DNA of 64,000 nt from Acidovorax sp. (GTDB lineage Bacteria; Pseudomonadota; Gammaproteobacteria; Burkholderiales; Burkholderiaceae_C), in NCBI GenBank assembly GCA_031277855.1, contig JAITLO010000002.1, positions 23,123 to 87,122 of the forward strand, in the 5' to 3' direction. The notes below the pieces were generated by a model. That model did not search any database. It was not told the DNA's origin and saw only the letters and a program-made list of their open reading frames with translations. Positions within the stretch are counted from its first letter, which is position 1; every line of letters begins with the position of its first letter. The translations under genes were made by a program, and so were the position numbers. Shown one piece after another: positions 30,520-37,749 of this stretch.

Positions 30520-30765
30520 TTACTTCTTGCCGAAGCGGTTGCGGAAACGCTCCACGCGGCCGCCCATGTTGTCCACCGACTTTTGGGTGCCAGTGTAGAA
30601 GGGGTGCGACTCGGAGGAAGTATCCAGCTTGAACAGAGGGTATTCCTTGCCTTCGAAGGTTTCGGTTTCCTTGGTGTTCACGCACGAACGGGTCACAAAC
30701 TTGAAACCGTTGGACAGGTCCACGAACAACACTTCGCGGTAGTTGGGGTGAATGCCTTCTTTCAT
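30520..30765 (-). CDS. rpmE2: 50S ribosomal protein L31 type B
   Basis: The 81-residue product starts [20 protein letters not shown] and contains the SESHPFYTG stretch of type B L31. It has only one Cys and lacks the CxxC zinc site of type A L31, so it is the zinc-independent form. The start is ATG at 30765, 6 nt after AAAGGA. An ATG two codons upstream overlaps the ribosome site and is unlikely. It lies downstream of rho on the same strand, separated by a terminator. Confidence 0.93.
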   Translation of the reverse strand: MKEGIHPNYREVLFVDLSNGFKFVTRSCVNTKETETFEGKEYPLFKLDTSSESHPFYTGTQKSVDNMGGRVERFRNRFGKK

Positions 30766-30854
30766 GATCATTCCTTTGGGTCAAGTGCGGTAGCCGTGCC
30801 TGACCTGCTACAACCCTTGTAGCAGTCATGAATCAAGCGTACTTTCCGCAATAG

Positions 30855-30884
30855 AAAAAGCCCCCCATTATAGCGTGGAGGGCT
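30855..30884 (-). terminator. Terminator after rho (minus strand)
   Basis: AGCCCTCC (30884-30877) pairs with GGGGGGCT (30866-30859), with one G-T pair, followed by TTTTC on the minus strand. It separates rho from rpmE2. Confidence 0.78.
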
Positions 30885-30924
30885 TGGGTTGTCGACAAAG
30901 GGGCAAGCCCCTTGGCGTCGGCGC

Positions 30925-32187
30925 TTAACCGCCGCGGCGCATGGCCTCGAAGAATTCCACGTTGTTCTTGGTTTCCTTCATCTTCTTGATCATCAGCTCC
31001 ATGGACTCGATCTCATCCATGTTGTACATGAACTGGCGCAGGATACGGGTCTTTTGCAGAATCTCGGGCGGCAGCAGCAGCTCTTCACGGCGGGTGCCGC
31101 TCTTGTTGAGCTCAATGGCCGGGAACACGCGCTTTTCATACAGGCGGCGGTTCAGGTGCAGTTCGCTGTTGCCTGTGCCCTTGAATTCTTCAAAGATCAC
31201 TTCGTCCATGCGGCTGCCGGTGTCGACCAGGGCGGTGGCGATGATGGTCAGCGAACCGCCTTCTTCCACCTTGCGGGCCGCGCCAAAGAAGCGCTTGGGG
31301 CGTTGCAGGGCATTGGAGTCCACGCCGCCGGACAGCACCTTGCCGGACGAAGGCACAACGTTGTTGTAGGCGCGGGCCAGACGGGTGATGGAGTCCAGCA
31401 AGATGACCACGTCCTTGCCCAACTCGACCAGGCGCTTGGCGCGCTCGATCACCATTTCGGCCACGTGCACGTGGCGGGTGGCGGGCTCGTCAAAGGTGGA
31501 GGCAATGATTTCACCCTTCACGGAGCGCTGCATTTCCGTCACTTCTTCAGGGCGCTCGTCCACCAGCAGCACCATCATGTGCACATCGGGGTAGTTGGCC
31601 GTGATGGCGTGGGCAATGCTTTGCATCATCATGGTCTTGCCGCTCTTGGGCGGTGCCACGATCAAAGCGCGCTGGCCGCGGCCGATGGGGGCAATGATGT
31701 CGATGATGCGGCCGGTGATGTTTTCTTCGCCCTTGATGTCGCGTTCCAGGCGCATCTGCTGCTTGGGGAACAGCGGGGTCAGGTTTTCGAACATCACCTT
31801 GTGCTTGTTCTGCTCGGGTGGACCGCCGTTGACCTTGTCCAGCTTGGTCAGTGCAAAGTAGCGCTCGCCATCCTTGGGCGTGCGCACTTCGCCTTCGATC
31901 ATGTCGCCGGTGTGCAGATTGAAGCGGCGCACCTGGCTGGGCGAGATATAGATATCGTCGGTGCTGGCCGTGTAGCTGGTGTCGGGGCTGCGCAGAAAGC
32001 CAAAGCCATCGGGCAGGATTTCCAGCACGCCATCGGCAAACACTTGTTCGCCAGCCTTGGCACGCTTTTTGATGATGGCAAACATCAGCTCCTGCTTGCG
32101 CATACGACCGACGTTTTCGATCTCAAGCGCTTCGGCCTGCTTCAACACTTCGGACACGTGCAGTGCCTTGAGTTCGTTAAGGTGCAT
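30925..32187 (-). CDS. rho: Transcription termination factor Rho
   Basis: Rho is a hexameric RNA-dependent ATPase helicase that ends untranslated transcripts. The 420 residues match the standard form, without a long inserted N-terminal region. The RNA-binding cold-shock-like domain includes [16 protein letters not shown] and [14 protein letters not shown]. Walker A reads APPKSGKT near residue 180, Walker B is [14 protein letters not shown], and the Q/R loops follow around [24 protein letters not shown] precedes the ATG at 32187. It lies downstream of trxA, a common bacterial pair. Confidence 0.98.
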   Translation of the reverse strand: MHLNELKALHVSEVLKQAEALEIENVGRMRKQELMFAIIKKRAKAGEQVFADGVLEILPDGFGFLRSPDTSYTASTDDIYISPSQVRRFNLHTGDMIEGEVRTPKDGERYFALTKLDKVNGGPPEQNKHKVMFENLTPLFPKQQMRLERDIKGEENITGRIIDIIAPIGRGQRALIVAPPKSGKTMMMQSIAHAITANYPDVHMMVLLVDERPEEVTEMQRSVKGEIIASTFDEPATRHVHVAEMVIERAKRLVELGKDVVILLDSITRLARAYNNVVPSSGKVLSGGVDSNALQRPKRFFGAARKVEEGGSLTIIATALVDTGSRMDEVIFEEFKGTGNSELHLNRRLYEKRVFPAIELNKSGTRREELLLPPEILQKTRILRQFMYNMDEIESMELMIKKMKETKNNVEFFEAMRRGG

Positions 32188-32400
32188 GGAATCGCTCCTG
32201 GGCGGAGTCTTTAGAAATCAGGGGGGTGGGCGTAGGGCCGGGAGAGACCGTGAATGCGTGGTCTGCTGGCACTGCCGAGAGAGAAAGGTTTGCGCACGCC
32301 TATGCTGCGATACGAAACCCAAATCAAATTATGACAGGAAAACCGCTTGCGTGGTCAGCGTGGCGGGCTCTGTACAGGCAAGTTTGGTAGCAAACTGCCA

Positions 32401-32437
32401 AAAAAGCGACGCCTGGCGCGGTCAGCGGCCAGGCGTT
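32401..32437 (-). terminator. Terminator after trxA (minus strand)
   Basis: ACGCCTGGC (minus strand, 32437-32429) pairs perfectly with GCCAGGCGT (32418-32410) around a 10-nt loop. CGCTTTTTT follows. It lies 19 bp after the trxA stop. Confidence 0.85.
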
Positions 32438-32455
32438 GGGGATGAAAAAGCCTGA

Positions 32456-32788
32456 TCAGGCCAGATTCTGGTCGATGAAGGCCGTCAGCTGGGCCTTGGC
32501 CAGAGCGCCGACCTTGGTGGCCACCAGCTCGCCGTTCTTGAACAGCATCAGCGTGGGAATGCCGCGAATGCCGAACTTGGCGGGGATGTCGCGGTTTTCA
32601 TCCACATTCATCTTGGCAATGCTCAGCTTGCCTTCGTAGATGCCTGCCACATCGTCCAGGATGGGGGCGATCATCTTGCAGGGGCCGCACCATTCGGCCC
32701 AGTAGTCGACCAGCACAGGGGTGCTGGACTGGAGCACGTCGGCTTCGAAACTGGCGTCAGAGATGTGTTTGATCAGGTCGCTGGCCAT
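32456..32788 (-). CDS. trxA: Thioredoxin 1
   Basis: This is the general cytoplasmic disulfide reductase. The 110-residue product has WCGPC at residues 33-37, the buried Asp in VLVDYWAEW, the cis-Pro loop in [11 protein letters not shown], and a C-terminal amphipathic helix. I chose ATG at 32788 (MASDLIKH), preceded by AAGGA; the open frame to 32827 adds unconserved residues. It is upstream of rho. Confidence 0.97.
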   Translation of the reverse strand: MASDLIKHISDASFEADVLQSSTPVLVDYWAEWCGPCKMIAPILDDVAGIYEGKLSIAKMNVDENRDIPAKFGIRGIPTLMLFKNGELVATKVGALAKAQLTAFIDQNLA

Positions 32789-32830
32789 GGGGATCCTTGT
32801 TGGTTGCTTATTGCAGAACGAAATCAATAG

Positions 32831-32906
32831 GACTTATGCAAACCAGGATGGAGCATGGCTTGTGCCCTAAGGCGAAGCACTCGTCTAAACCGAATTTGCG
32901 TAAGTC
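32831..32906. repeat. Candidate miniature inverted-repeat element (76 bp)
   Basis: GACTTATGCAAA at 32831-32842 and TTTGCGTAAGTC at 32895-32906 are inverted repeats with one mismatch in 12. They bound 52 bp with no coding capacity, in the 375-bp gap between trxA and the flavoprotein gene. The ends resemble terminal repeats of some IS5-type elements. No clear target duplication is seen. The rest of the gap (to 33163) holds nothing I recognise. Confidence 0.35.
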
Positions 32907-33163
32907 GTGATCAAAATGGGTTGGCACTCGCATGCCAAGACTGCTGTCATTGTCGCAGAAAGCAATCTCCAGCCTTGGGATGTGGGCTGTGCTTGGACTG
33001 CTATGACCGTGATAGCTTTTCCCGGCGCGCGTGCAGTGGTATGTGCGCCTGGCGGCAAAGAGCCTGGGAAAGTCGCCAGGCTACCCGGGTTGCAAACTGC
33101 AGGCCAGCCGTGCTGGCGCCACAATGCGGCCTCTTTGCTGTGCTTGATGGAAAGCTTTTTGGT

Positions 33164-34489
33164 ATGTCTGCTCCCCTGTCTTCTTCTGCCGCCGCTGCGC
33201 AAACCACTGTCTCTGCCGTGGAGGATGGGGTCTGCATCATCGGCGCCGGCCCTGCGGGGTTGATGGCGGCCGAGGTGCTGGCCAGCCAGGGCATTGCAGT
33301 CCATGTCTGGGATGCCAAGGCCTCGGTGGGGCGCAAGTTTTTGATGGCGGGTAAAGGGGGCATGAATCTGACGCACTCCGAAGCGTTCGAGACCTTTGTC
33401 TCCCGCTATGGCGGCAGCAGCGAGGCGCTGCACCCTATGCTCCAGGCCTTTGGCCCGCAGCAGGTGTGTGATTGGGTGCATGGCCTGGGTTTGGAAACCT
33501 TTGTGGGCTCGTCCGGCCGGGTGTTCCCCACTGATATGAAGGCCGCGCCCTTGCTGCGCTTGTGGATGGCACGCCTGCGCCGCCTGGGCGTGCAGTTTCA
33601 TATGCGCCACCGTTGGACGGGGTGGAGCGCCGACGGCGCGTTGCGTCTGGAATCTGAGGCCGGTGAGGTGCATCTGCGCCCGCGCGCCACCTTGCTGGCC
33701 TTGGGCGGCGGCAGCTGGGCCCGCCTGGGCTCGGACGGTGCCTGGCTGCCGTGGCTGGCTGGGCGTGGCGTGGATGTCGCGCCGCTGCAACCATCGAACT
33801 GCGGCTTTGATGTGGGTGGGCTGCAGGGCGATCTTTTGGCCAAGGGCTGGACGCCTTTTTTTGCCGAGCGCTTTGCCGGCCAGGCCTTCAAGTCGGTGGC
33901 CATACAGTTCACCGACAGCCAGGGGCGCAGCTTTGCGCGCCGCGGCGAATTTGTGGCCACGCAAACCGGTATTGAAGGCAGCCTGGTCTATGCCGTCTCC
34001 AGCCTGCTGCGCGATGAGATAGCACACACGGGTGCGGCCACCTTGCATCTGGATTTGCTGCCGGCCTACAGCGCGGAGCGGGTGCTGGAGGCGGTACGCC
34101 ATCCGCGCGGTGCGCGCAGCTTGTCCAGCCACCTCAAAGGTCGGCTGGGCCTGGATGGCGTGAAGGCCGCCGTGCTGCGCGAGGTGCTGGACAAAGCCGG
34201 TATGGACGACCCTGTCCGCTTGGCCCAGGCCATCAAGGCCTTGCCGCTGACCGTGGTGGCTGCCCGCCCCATCGATGAAGTCATCAGCACCGCCGGCGGT
34301 GTGCGCTGGCAGGCCGTGGATGAGATGCTGATGAGCCGGCAGCAACCCGGGCTGTTTTTTGCCGGAGAAATGCTGGACTGGGAGGCGCCCACGGGTGGCT
34401 ATTTGCTCACGGCCTGCATGGCCACCGGAGTGCGGGCGGCGCAGGGCGTGCAGCAGTATCTGGTGCAGTCGTCGGCCCCAAGCCTCTGA
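33164..34489 (+). CDS. FAD-dependent flavoprotein, HI0933-like (TIGR03862 type)
   Basis: The 441-residue product opens with an FAD-binding Rossmann motif, CIIGAGPAGLMAAEVLASQG (about 24-43). It has the HI0933-family marks AGKGGMNLTHSE and the C-terminal FFAGEMLDWEAPTGGYLLTACMATG. Members are called NAD(P)/FAD-dependent oxidoreductases, but their reaction is unknown. I chose ATG at 33164, with GGAAAG upstream; the frame stays open to 32855 without conserved sequence. The gene stands alone. Confidence 0.85.
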   Translation: MSAPLSSSAAAAQTTVSAVEDGVCIIGAGPAGLMAAEVLASQGIAVHVWDAKASVGRKFLMAGKGGMNLTHSEAFETFVSRYGGSSEALHPMLQAFGPQQVCDWVHGLGLETFVGSSGRVFPTDMKAAPLLRLWMARLRRLGVQFHMRHRWTGWSADGALRLESEAGEVHLRPRATLLALGGGSWARLGSDGAWLPWLAGRGVDVAPLQPSNCGFDVGGLQGDLLAKGWTPFFAERFAGQAFKSVAIQFTDSQGRSFARRGEFVATQTGIEGSLVYAVSSLLRDEIAHTGAATLHLDLLPAYSAERVLEAVRHPRGARSLSSHLKGRLGLDGVKAAVLREVLDKAGMDDPVRLAQAIKALPLTVVAARPIDEVISTAGGVRWQAVDEMLMSRQQPGLFFAGEMLDWEAPTGGYLLTACMATGVRAAQGVQQYLVQSSAPSL

Positions 34490-34507
34490 GAAGCCCATGC
34501 TGTCTGC

Positions 34508-34533
34508 ATAGGCAGCTATGTTTTTTGGAGGGC
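34508..34533 (+). repeat. Partial copy of GCTATG-type intergenic repeat
   Basis: GCATAGGCAGCTATGTTTTT, 20 bp after the flavoprotein stop, resembles GCATAGGTAGCTATGGTTTT at 40432-40451, which is also downstream of a stop. Only this end of the larger element at 40363-40451 is present. Confidence 0.35.
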
Positions 34534-34695
34534 TTGAGCCAGAGGCTTGGCAGAACAGGTCTGCTGGCTTAAGATCCGCCGCTTTCGTATTCAACGAGGT
34601 ATTCGTCCCATGCGCCATTGATGCCGCCGTTTTGACAACGGCCTAGCTTTCGTCCCCACCACTGGGTTGGGGGATATGGGCTTTTTGGCATCGAT

Positions 34696-36318
34696 ATGAC
34701 GAATACCTTTCTCACGCTCCAAGGCGTGTCTCTTGTTTTGCCCCATGGCAAAACCCTGTTCTCCGAACTCAACGCACAATTCGACGGGCGCCCCACAGGC
34801 TTGGTGGGTCGCAACGGCGTGGGCAAAAGCCTGCTGGCGCAGATATTGGCTGGCCTGGTGTTGCCCAGCATGGGGCAGGTGCTGCGCGTCGGGCGTGTGC
34901 ACTATCTCTCGCAGCAGGCCATTACCGAAAGCGCAACCGTCGCGGCCCTGGCCGGTGTGCAGCCCACGCTGGATGCGCTGCGCCGCATAGAAGCCGGCAG
35001 CACCGATGTGGCGGACTTTGATGCCGTGGGCGAGCGCTGGGATTTGCCGCAACGTCTGCAAGACGCGCTCCAGGCACAAGGTCTGGGCCATGTGGACATA
35101 GACACTCCGGTGTCTGCGCTCAGCGGCGGCCAGGCCATGCGCGTGGCTCTGATGGGCGCCATGCTGCTGGATGCGGACTTCCTGATTTTGGATGAGCCCA
35201 GCAACCACCTGGATAGGCCCGGCCGTGCAGTGCTGATAGCGCAGCTGCAGCAGTGGTCCCAAGAACCGGGCAAAGGGCTGTTGGTGATCAGCCATGACAG
35301 GCAGTTGCTCAACACCATGGAGCGCGTGGTGGAGTTGACATCGCTGGGCTTGAGCAACTGGGGCGGCAACTACGATTTTTATGCGCAAGCCAAGGCACAG
35401 CAAGCCGAGAACGCGGCCGAGCAATTGCAACAGGCCAAGCAGGAGCGCAAGCGCCAGCAGCATGCGCTGCGCGAGCAGCAGGAGCGCCAGCAAAAACGCG
35501 AGGTGCGTGGCAAACAGCAGGGGCAGGAGGCCAACCAGGCCAAGATCTTGCTGGACCGGCAAAAAGAACGCAGCCAGGGATCGGCTGGCAAGCTGGCCCT
35601 GCAGCAGCAGGCCCAGCGCGAGCAACTTGATGCGCGTGTGCGTGAGGCCGCAGCACTGCTGGAAGATGAGCAGGCCATTGTGTTGCATGCGCTGCCGCAG
35701 TTGGCTGTGGGCGCCCGTGTTGTGGCTGAGCTGGAGGATGTGCGCCTGCCCTTTGTTCCGGATGCACACCACACCATCACCCTGAGCCTGCGCGCCGGGC
35801 AGCGTGTGGGCGTGCTGGGGCGCAATGGCTGTGGAAAGTCGACCTTGCTGAAGCTGCTTGCCGGTTGCATCCCTCCATTGACTGGGGTTTGCAAGCAGGT
35901 GGCGCGCAGCGCCTATCTGGATCAGCAGCTGGACCAGTTGCCGCCCGATAGCACGGTGCTGGAGTTGATGCAAGAGGCCAATGCCACGCTACCCGAGGCC
36001 GAGCTGCGCATGCGCCTGGCGCAACTGGGCTTGGGCGCGCAAAAACTGGCCCAGCCTTCAGGCAAGCTGAGCGGCGGCGAGCGCCTGAAAGCCGCACTGG
36101 CCTGTGCGCTGTATGCAGACCCGCCGGCGCAGATGCTGTTGCTGGATGAGCCCAGCAACCACCTGGACCTGGTCTCTCAAAAAGCATTGCAGCAGATGCT
36201 GGCGGGCTACCAAGGGTGCCTGGTGGTGGTCTCGCACGATGATGTATTTTTGCAGCAGCTATCGCTGTCGCATCACCTGGTGTGCACAGAGCAAGGCTGG
36301 AGGATGGAGGCTTGCTAG
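34696..36318 (+). CDS. ABC-F family ATPase
   Basis: The 540-residue soluble protein has two ABC cassettes and no membrane domain. Walker A motifs are GRNGVGKS and GRNGCGKST, signatures are LSGGQAMRVAL and LSGGERLKAAL, and both Walker B motifs end in LDEPSNHLD. The linker (about 230-330) is a long Gln/Arg/Lys-rich coiled coil, the P-site tRNA interaction motif region. ABC-F proteins act on ribosomes as translation factors or drug-protection proteins. Which kind this is cannot be told here. The ATG at 34696 (MTNTFLTLQGVSL) follows a leader with a C-rich/G-rich hairpin (34652-34673). Confidence 0.88.
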   Translation: MTNTFLTLQGVSLVLPHGKTLFSELNAQFDGRPTGLVGRNGVGKSLLAQILAGLVLPSMGQVLRVGRVHYLSQQAITESATVAALAGVQPTLDALRRIEAGSTDVADFDAVGERWDLPQRLQDALQAQGLGHVDIDTPVSALSGGQAMRVALMGAMLLDADFLILDEPSNHLDRPGRAVLIAQLQQWSQEPGKGLLVISHDRQLLNTMERVVELTSLGLSNWGGNYDFYAQAKAQQAENAAEQLQQAKQERKRQQHALREQQERQQKREVRGKQQGQEANQAKILLDRQKERSQGSAGKLALQQQAQREQLDARVREAAALLEDEQAIVLHALPQLAVGARVVAELEDVRLPFVPDAHHTITLSLRAGQRVGVLGRNGCGKSTLLKLLAGCIPPLTGVCKQVARSAYLDQQLDQLPPDSTVLELMQEANATLPEAELRMRLAQLGLGAQKLAQPSGKLSGGERLKAALACALYADPPAQMLLLDEPSNHLDLVSQKALQQMLAGYQGCLVVVSHDDVFLQQLSLSHHLVCTEQGWRMEAC

Positions 36319-36511
36319 AGCTGTGCCCGGGCAGGGCTCAGGCATTGGTGCGACCGAGGCGGCGGAGCAGGGCAGGCCTGCGGCCTTGTTGTCTTTCAAA
36401 ATGCTTTTTGCATGCAGATACCGTAGCAAGGCGCTAGATTCAGCTTGTGCCTGTGCCGAGTGCTGTCGGCATCAAGGCTTTGATCGCGGGGTCTTTGGAG
36501 GAAACCATTGC

Positions 36512-36958
36512 ATGGCCACCGAATTCATCTTGCTCGATGCATCCACTCTTCCTGCATTTGCGGGCTTGTATGTGGCGGTTTTTAATGCCCCGCCATGGAG
36601 TGACGGCTGGGAAGCGCCTGCTGCTGTGGAGCGGCTGAACGCTTTTGCCGGGCACCCGCGCTTCCATGGGCTGGGCATGCAAGTGGATGGTGTGCCGGTT
36701 GCGCTGATTCTGGGCTGGGGTGAGCGCTGGGTGCAGACCTGGCATTTCCACATCAAGGAAATGTGTGTGGCTCCCCATCTGCAAGGTCAGGGCCTGGGGG
36801 CAGCGTTGCTTGCAGAGCTGGAGAGCAGGCTGGCGGAGATGGGCTATACCCATGCGCATCTGGCCACGGGGCAGGCCGTGCCTGCCCGGCATTTTTACCA
36901 GCACCATGGCTACCGGGACTTGCCGCTGTTATCGCTGGGCAAGCGTTTGCAGGCTTGA
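36512..36958 (+). CDS. GNAT-family N-acetyltransferase
   Basis: The 148-residue product has the acetyl-CoA loop of GNAT enzymes in IKEMCVAPHLQGQGLGAALLAELE (Q/R-x-x-G-x-G/A pattern) and ends with ARHFYQHHGYRDLPLLSLGK, the typical C-terminal strand. The substrate is unknown. The ATG at 36512 follows GGAGGA by 9 nt. It lies between the ABC-F gene and a convergent second acetyltransferase gene. Confidence 0.85.
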   Translation: MATEFILLDASTLPAFAGLYVAVFNAPPWSDGWEAPAAVERLNAFAGHPRFHGLGMQVDGVPVALILGWGERWVQTWHFHIKEMCVAPHLQGQGLGAALLAELESRLAEMGYTHAHLATGQAVPARHFYQHHGYRDLPLLSLGKRLQA

Positions 36959-36989
36959 GTGGCAGCCTGCAATGGCTTTGGGCATGCGC

Positions 36990-37451
36990 TTAGCCCGGAG
37001 TTGTGAACTTCAAAAAACGCTGGCCTTCATAGTCCAGCGTTCCCACGAAGGTGAAACCATGCCGGGCGAGACCACGGATATGCCGGCGGCTTGGAGGCAG
37101 CAGCACGCTGACCGCGCCTATGCCCAGCCTGGATCGGTCCTGCATCAGGCTGCGGAAAATGCAGGCGCCCAATCCCCAGTACTGGGGTAACAGCACCAGG
37201 GCAAAGTCGGCCTCGTCGCCTTCACGTTGAAACCCGCCCCAGCCCGCAAAGCAGCCATCGACCCGGATGGCGTGCGGCCCATAGCCATTTTCTTGCCACT
37301 GCGCATCCTTGCCTTGGGCCCAGTCGGTAACCGCGTTTTCATCCCAGCGGGTATCGGCCAGCGGCATGTGGCGGATCACGTCCGGGTGGTTGAGCAAAAC
37401 CATCCAGTCCATTACGGGGATTTCAGCAAAGCGATGCAGGGAGAAGGCCAT
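36990..37451 (-). CDS. GNAT-family N-acetyltransferase
   Basis: The 153-residue product fits the RimJ/RimL-like GNAT group: a middle segment FAGWGGFQREGDEADFALVLLPQYWGLG and a C-terminal HIRGLARHGFTFVGTLDYEGQRFLKF. The acetyl-CoA loop is less canonical than in the neighbour at 36512. The substrate is unknown. It reads away from ffs, 115 bp after that gene on the same strand. Confidence 0.75.
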   Translation of the reverse strand: MAFSLHRFAEIPVMDWMVLLNHPDVIRHMPLADTRWDENAVTDWAQGKDAQWQENGYGPHAIRVDGCFAGWGGFQREGDEADFALVLLPQYWGLGACIFRSLMQDRSRLGIGAVSVLLPPSRRHIRGLARHGFTFVGTLDYEGQRFLKFTTPG

Positions 37452-37565
37452 GGCCTAGTGGGCTCTTGTGGGCAAAAAATGCGCAACAGCGGTGCGCAGC
37501 AACATCAAGAGGGGCCTTTCTTTGGAAGACAGGTTCTTGCGTTGAAGAACTTTCCATCGAAAGGT

Positions 37566-37659
37566 GACGAGCCTTACCCTCGGCACTGGTTTCACAGTTA
37601 GGGCTGCTTGGTTCCCCACCTGACCCGGTTGGCCGCTTCCCCATGCGAGGAGGCCCGTC
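37566..37659 (-). ncRNA. ffs: Signal recognition particle RNA (4.5S, small bacterial type)
   Basis: On the minus strand about 94 nt fold into one long hairpin. The ends GACGGGCC (37659-37652) and GGCTCGTC (37573-37566) pair with one G-U. The apical domain reads GGGTCAGGTGGGGAACCA followed by AGCAGCC, giving a GGAA tetraloop closed by UGG/CCA and the GTCAGG/AGCAG internal loop that binds Ffh. The RNA joins Ffh in co-translational targeting to the inner membrane. It lies divergently upstream of dnaX. A TACAAT -10 sits 7 bp before the predicted 5' end. The exact ends are estimated. Confidence 0.88.
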
Positions 37660-37666
37660 AAGGCGA

Positions 37667-37672
37667 ATTGTA
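37667..37672 (-). promoter_or_regulatory. ffs promoter -10
   Basis: The minus strand reads TACAAT at 37672-37667, which puts the start site at about G37659. The -35 region is not well conserved. Confidence 0.5.
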
Positions 37673-37749
37673 CCTGAGGAATGCGGTGGCTTTCGGACTC
37701 GATGCCGGGCAAGGCAAAGGTCAAGGCGCCAGCCCGTAGAATCGGGCCC

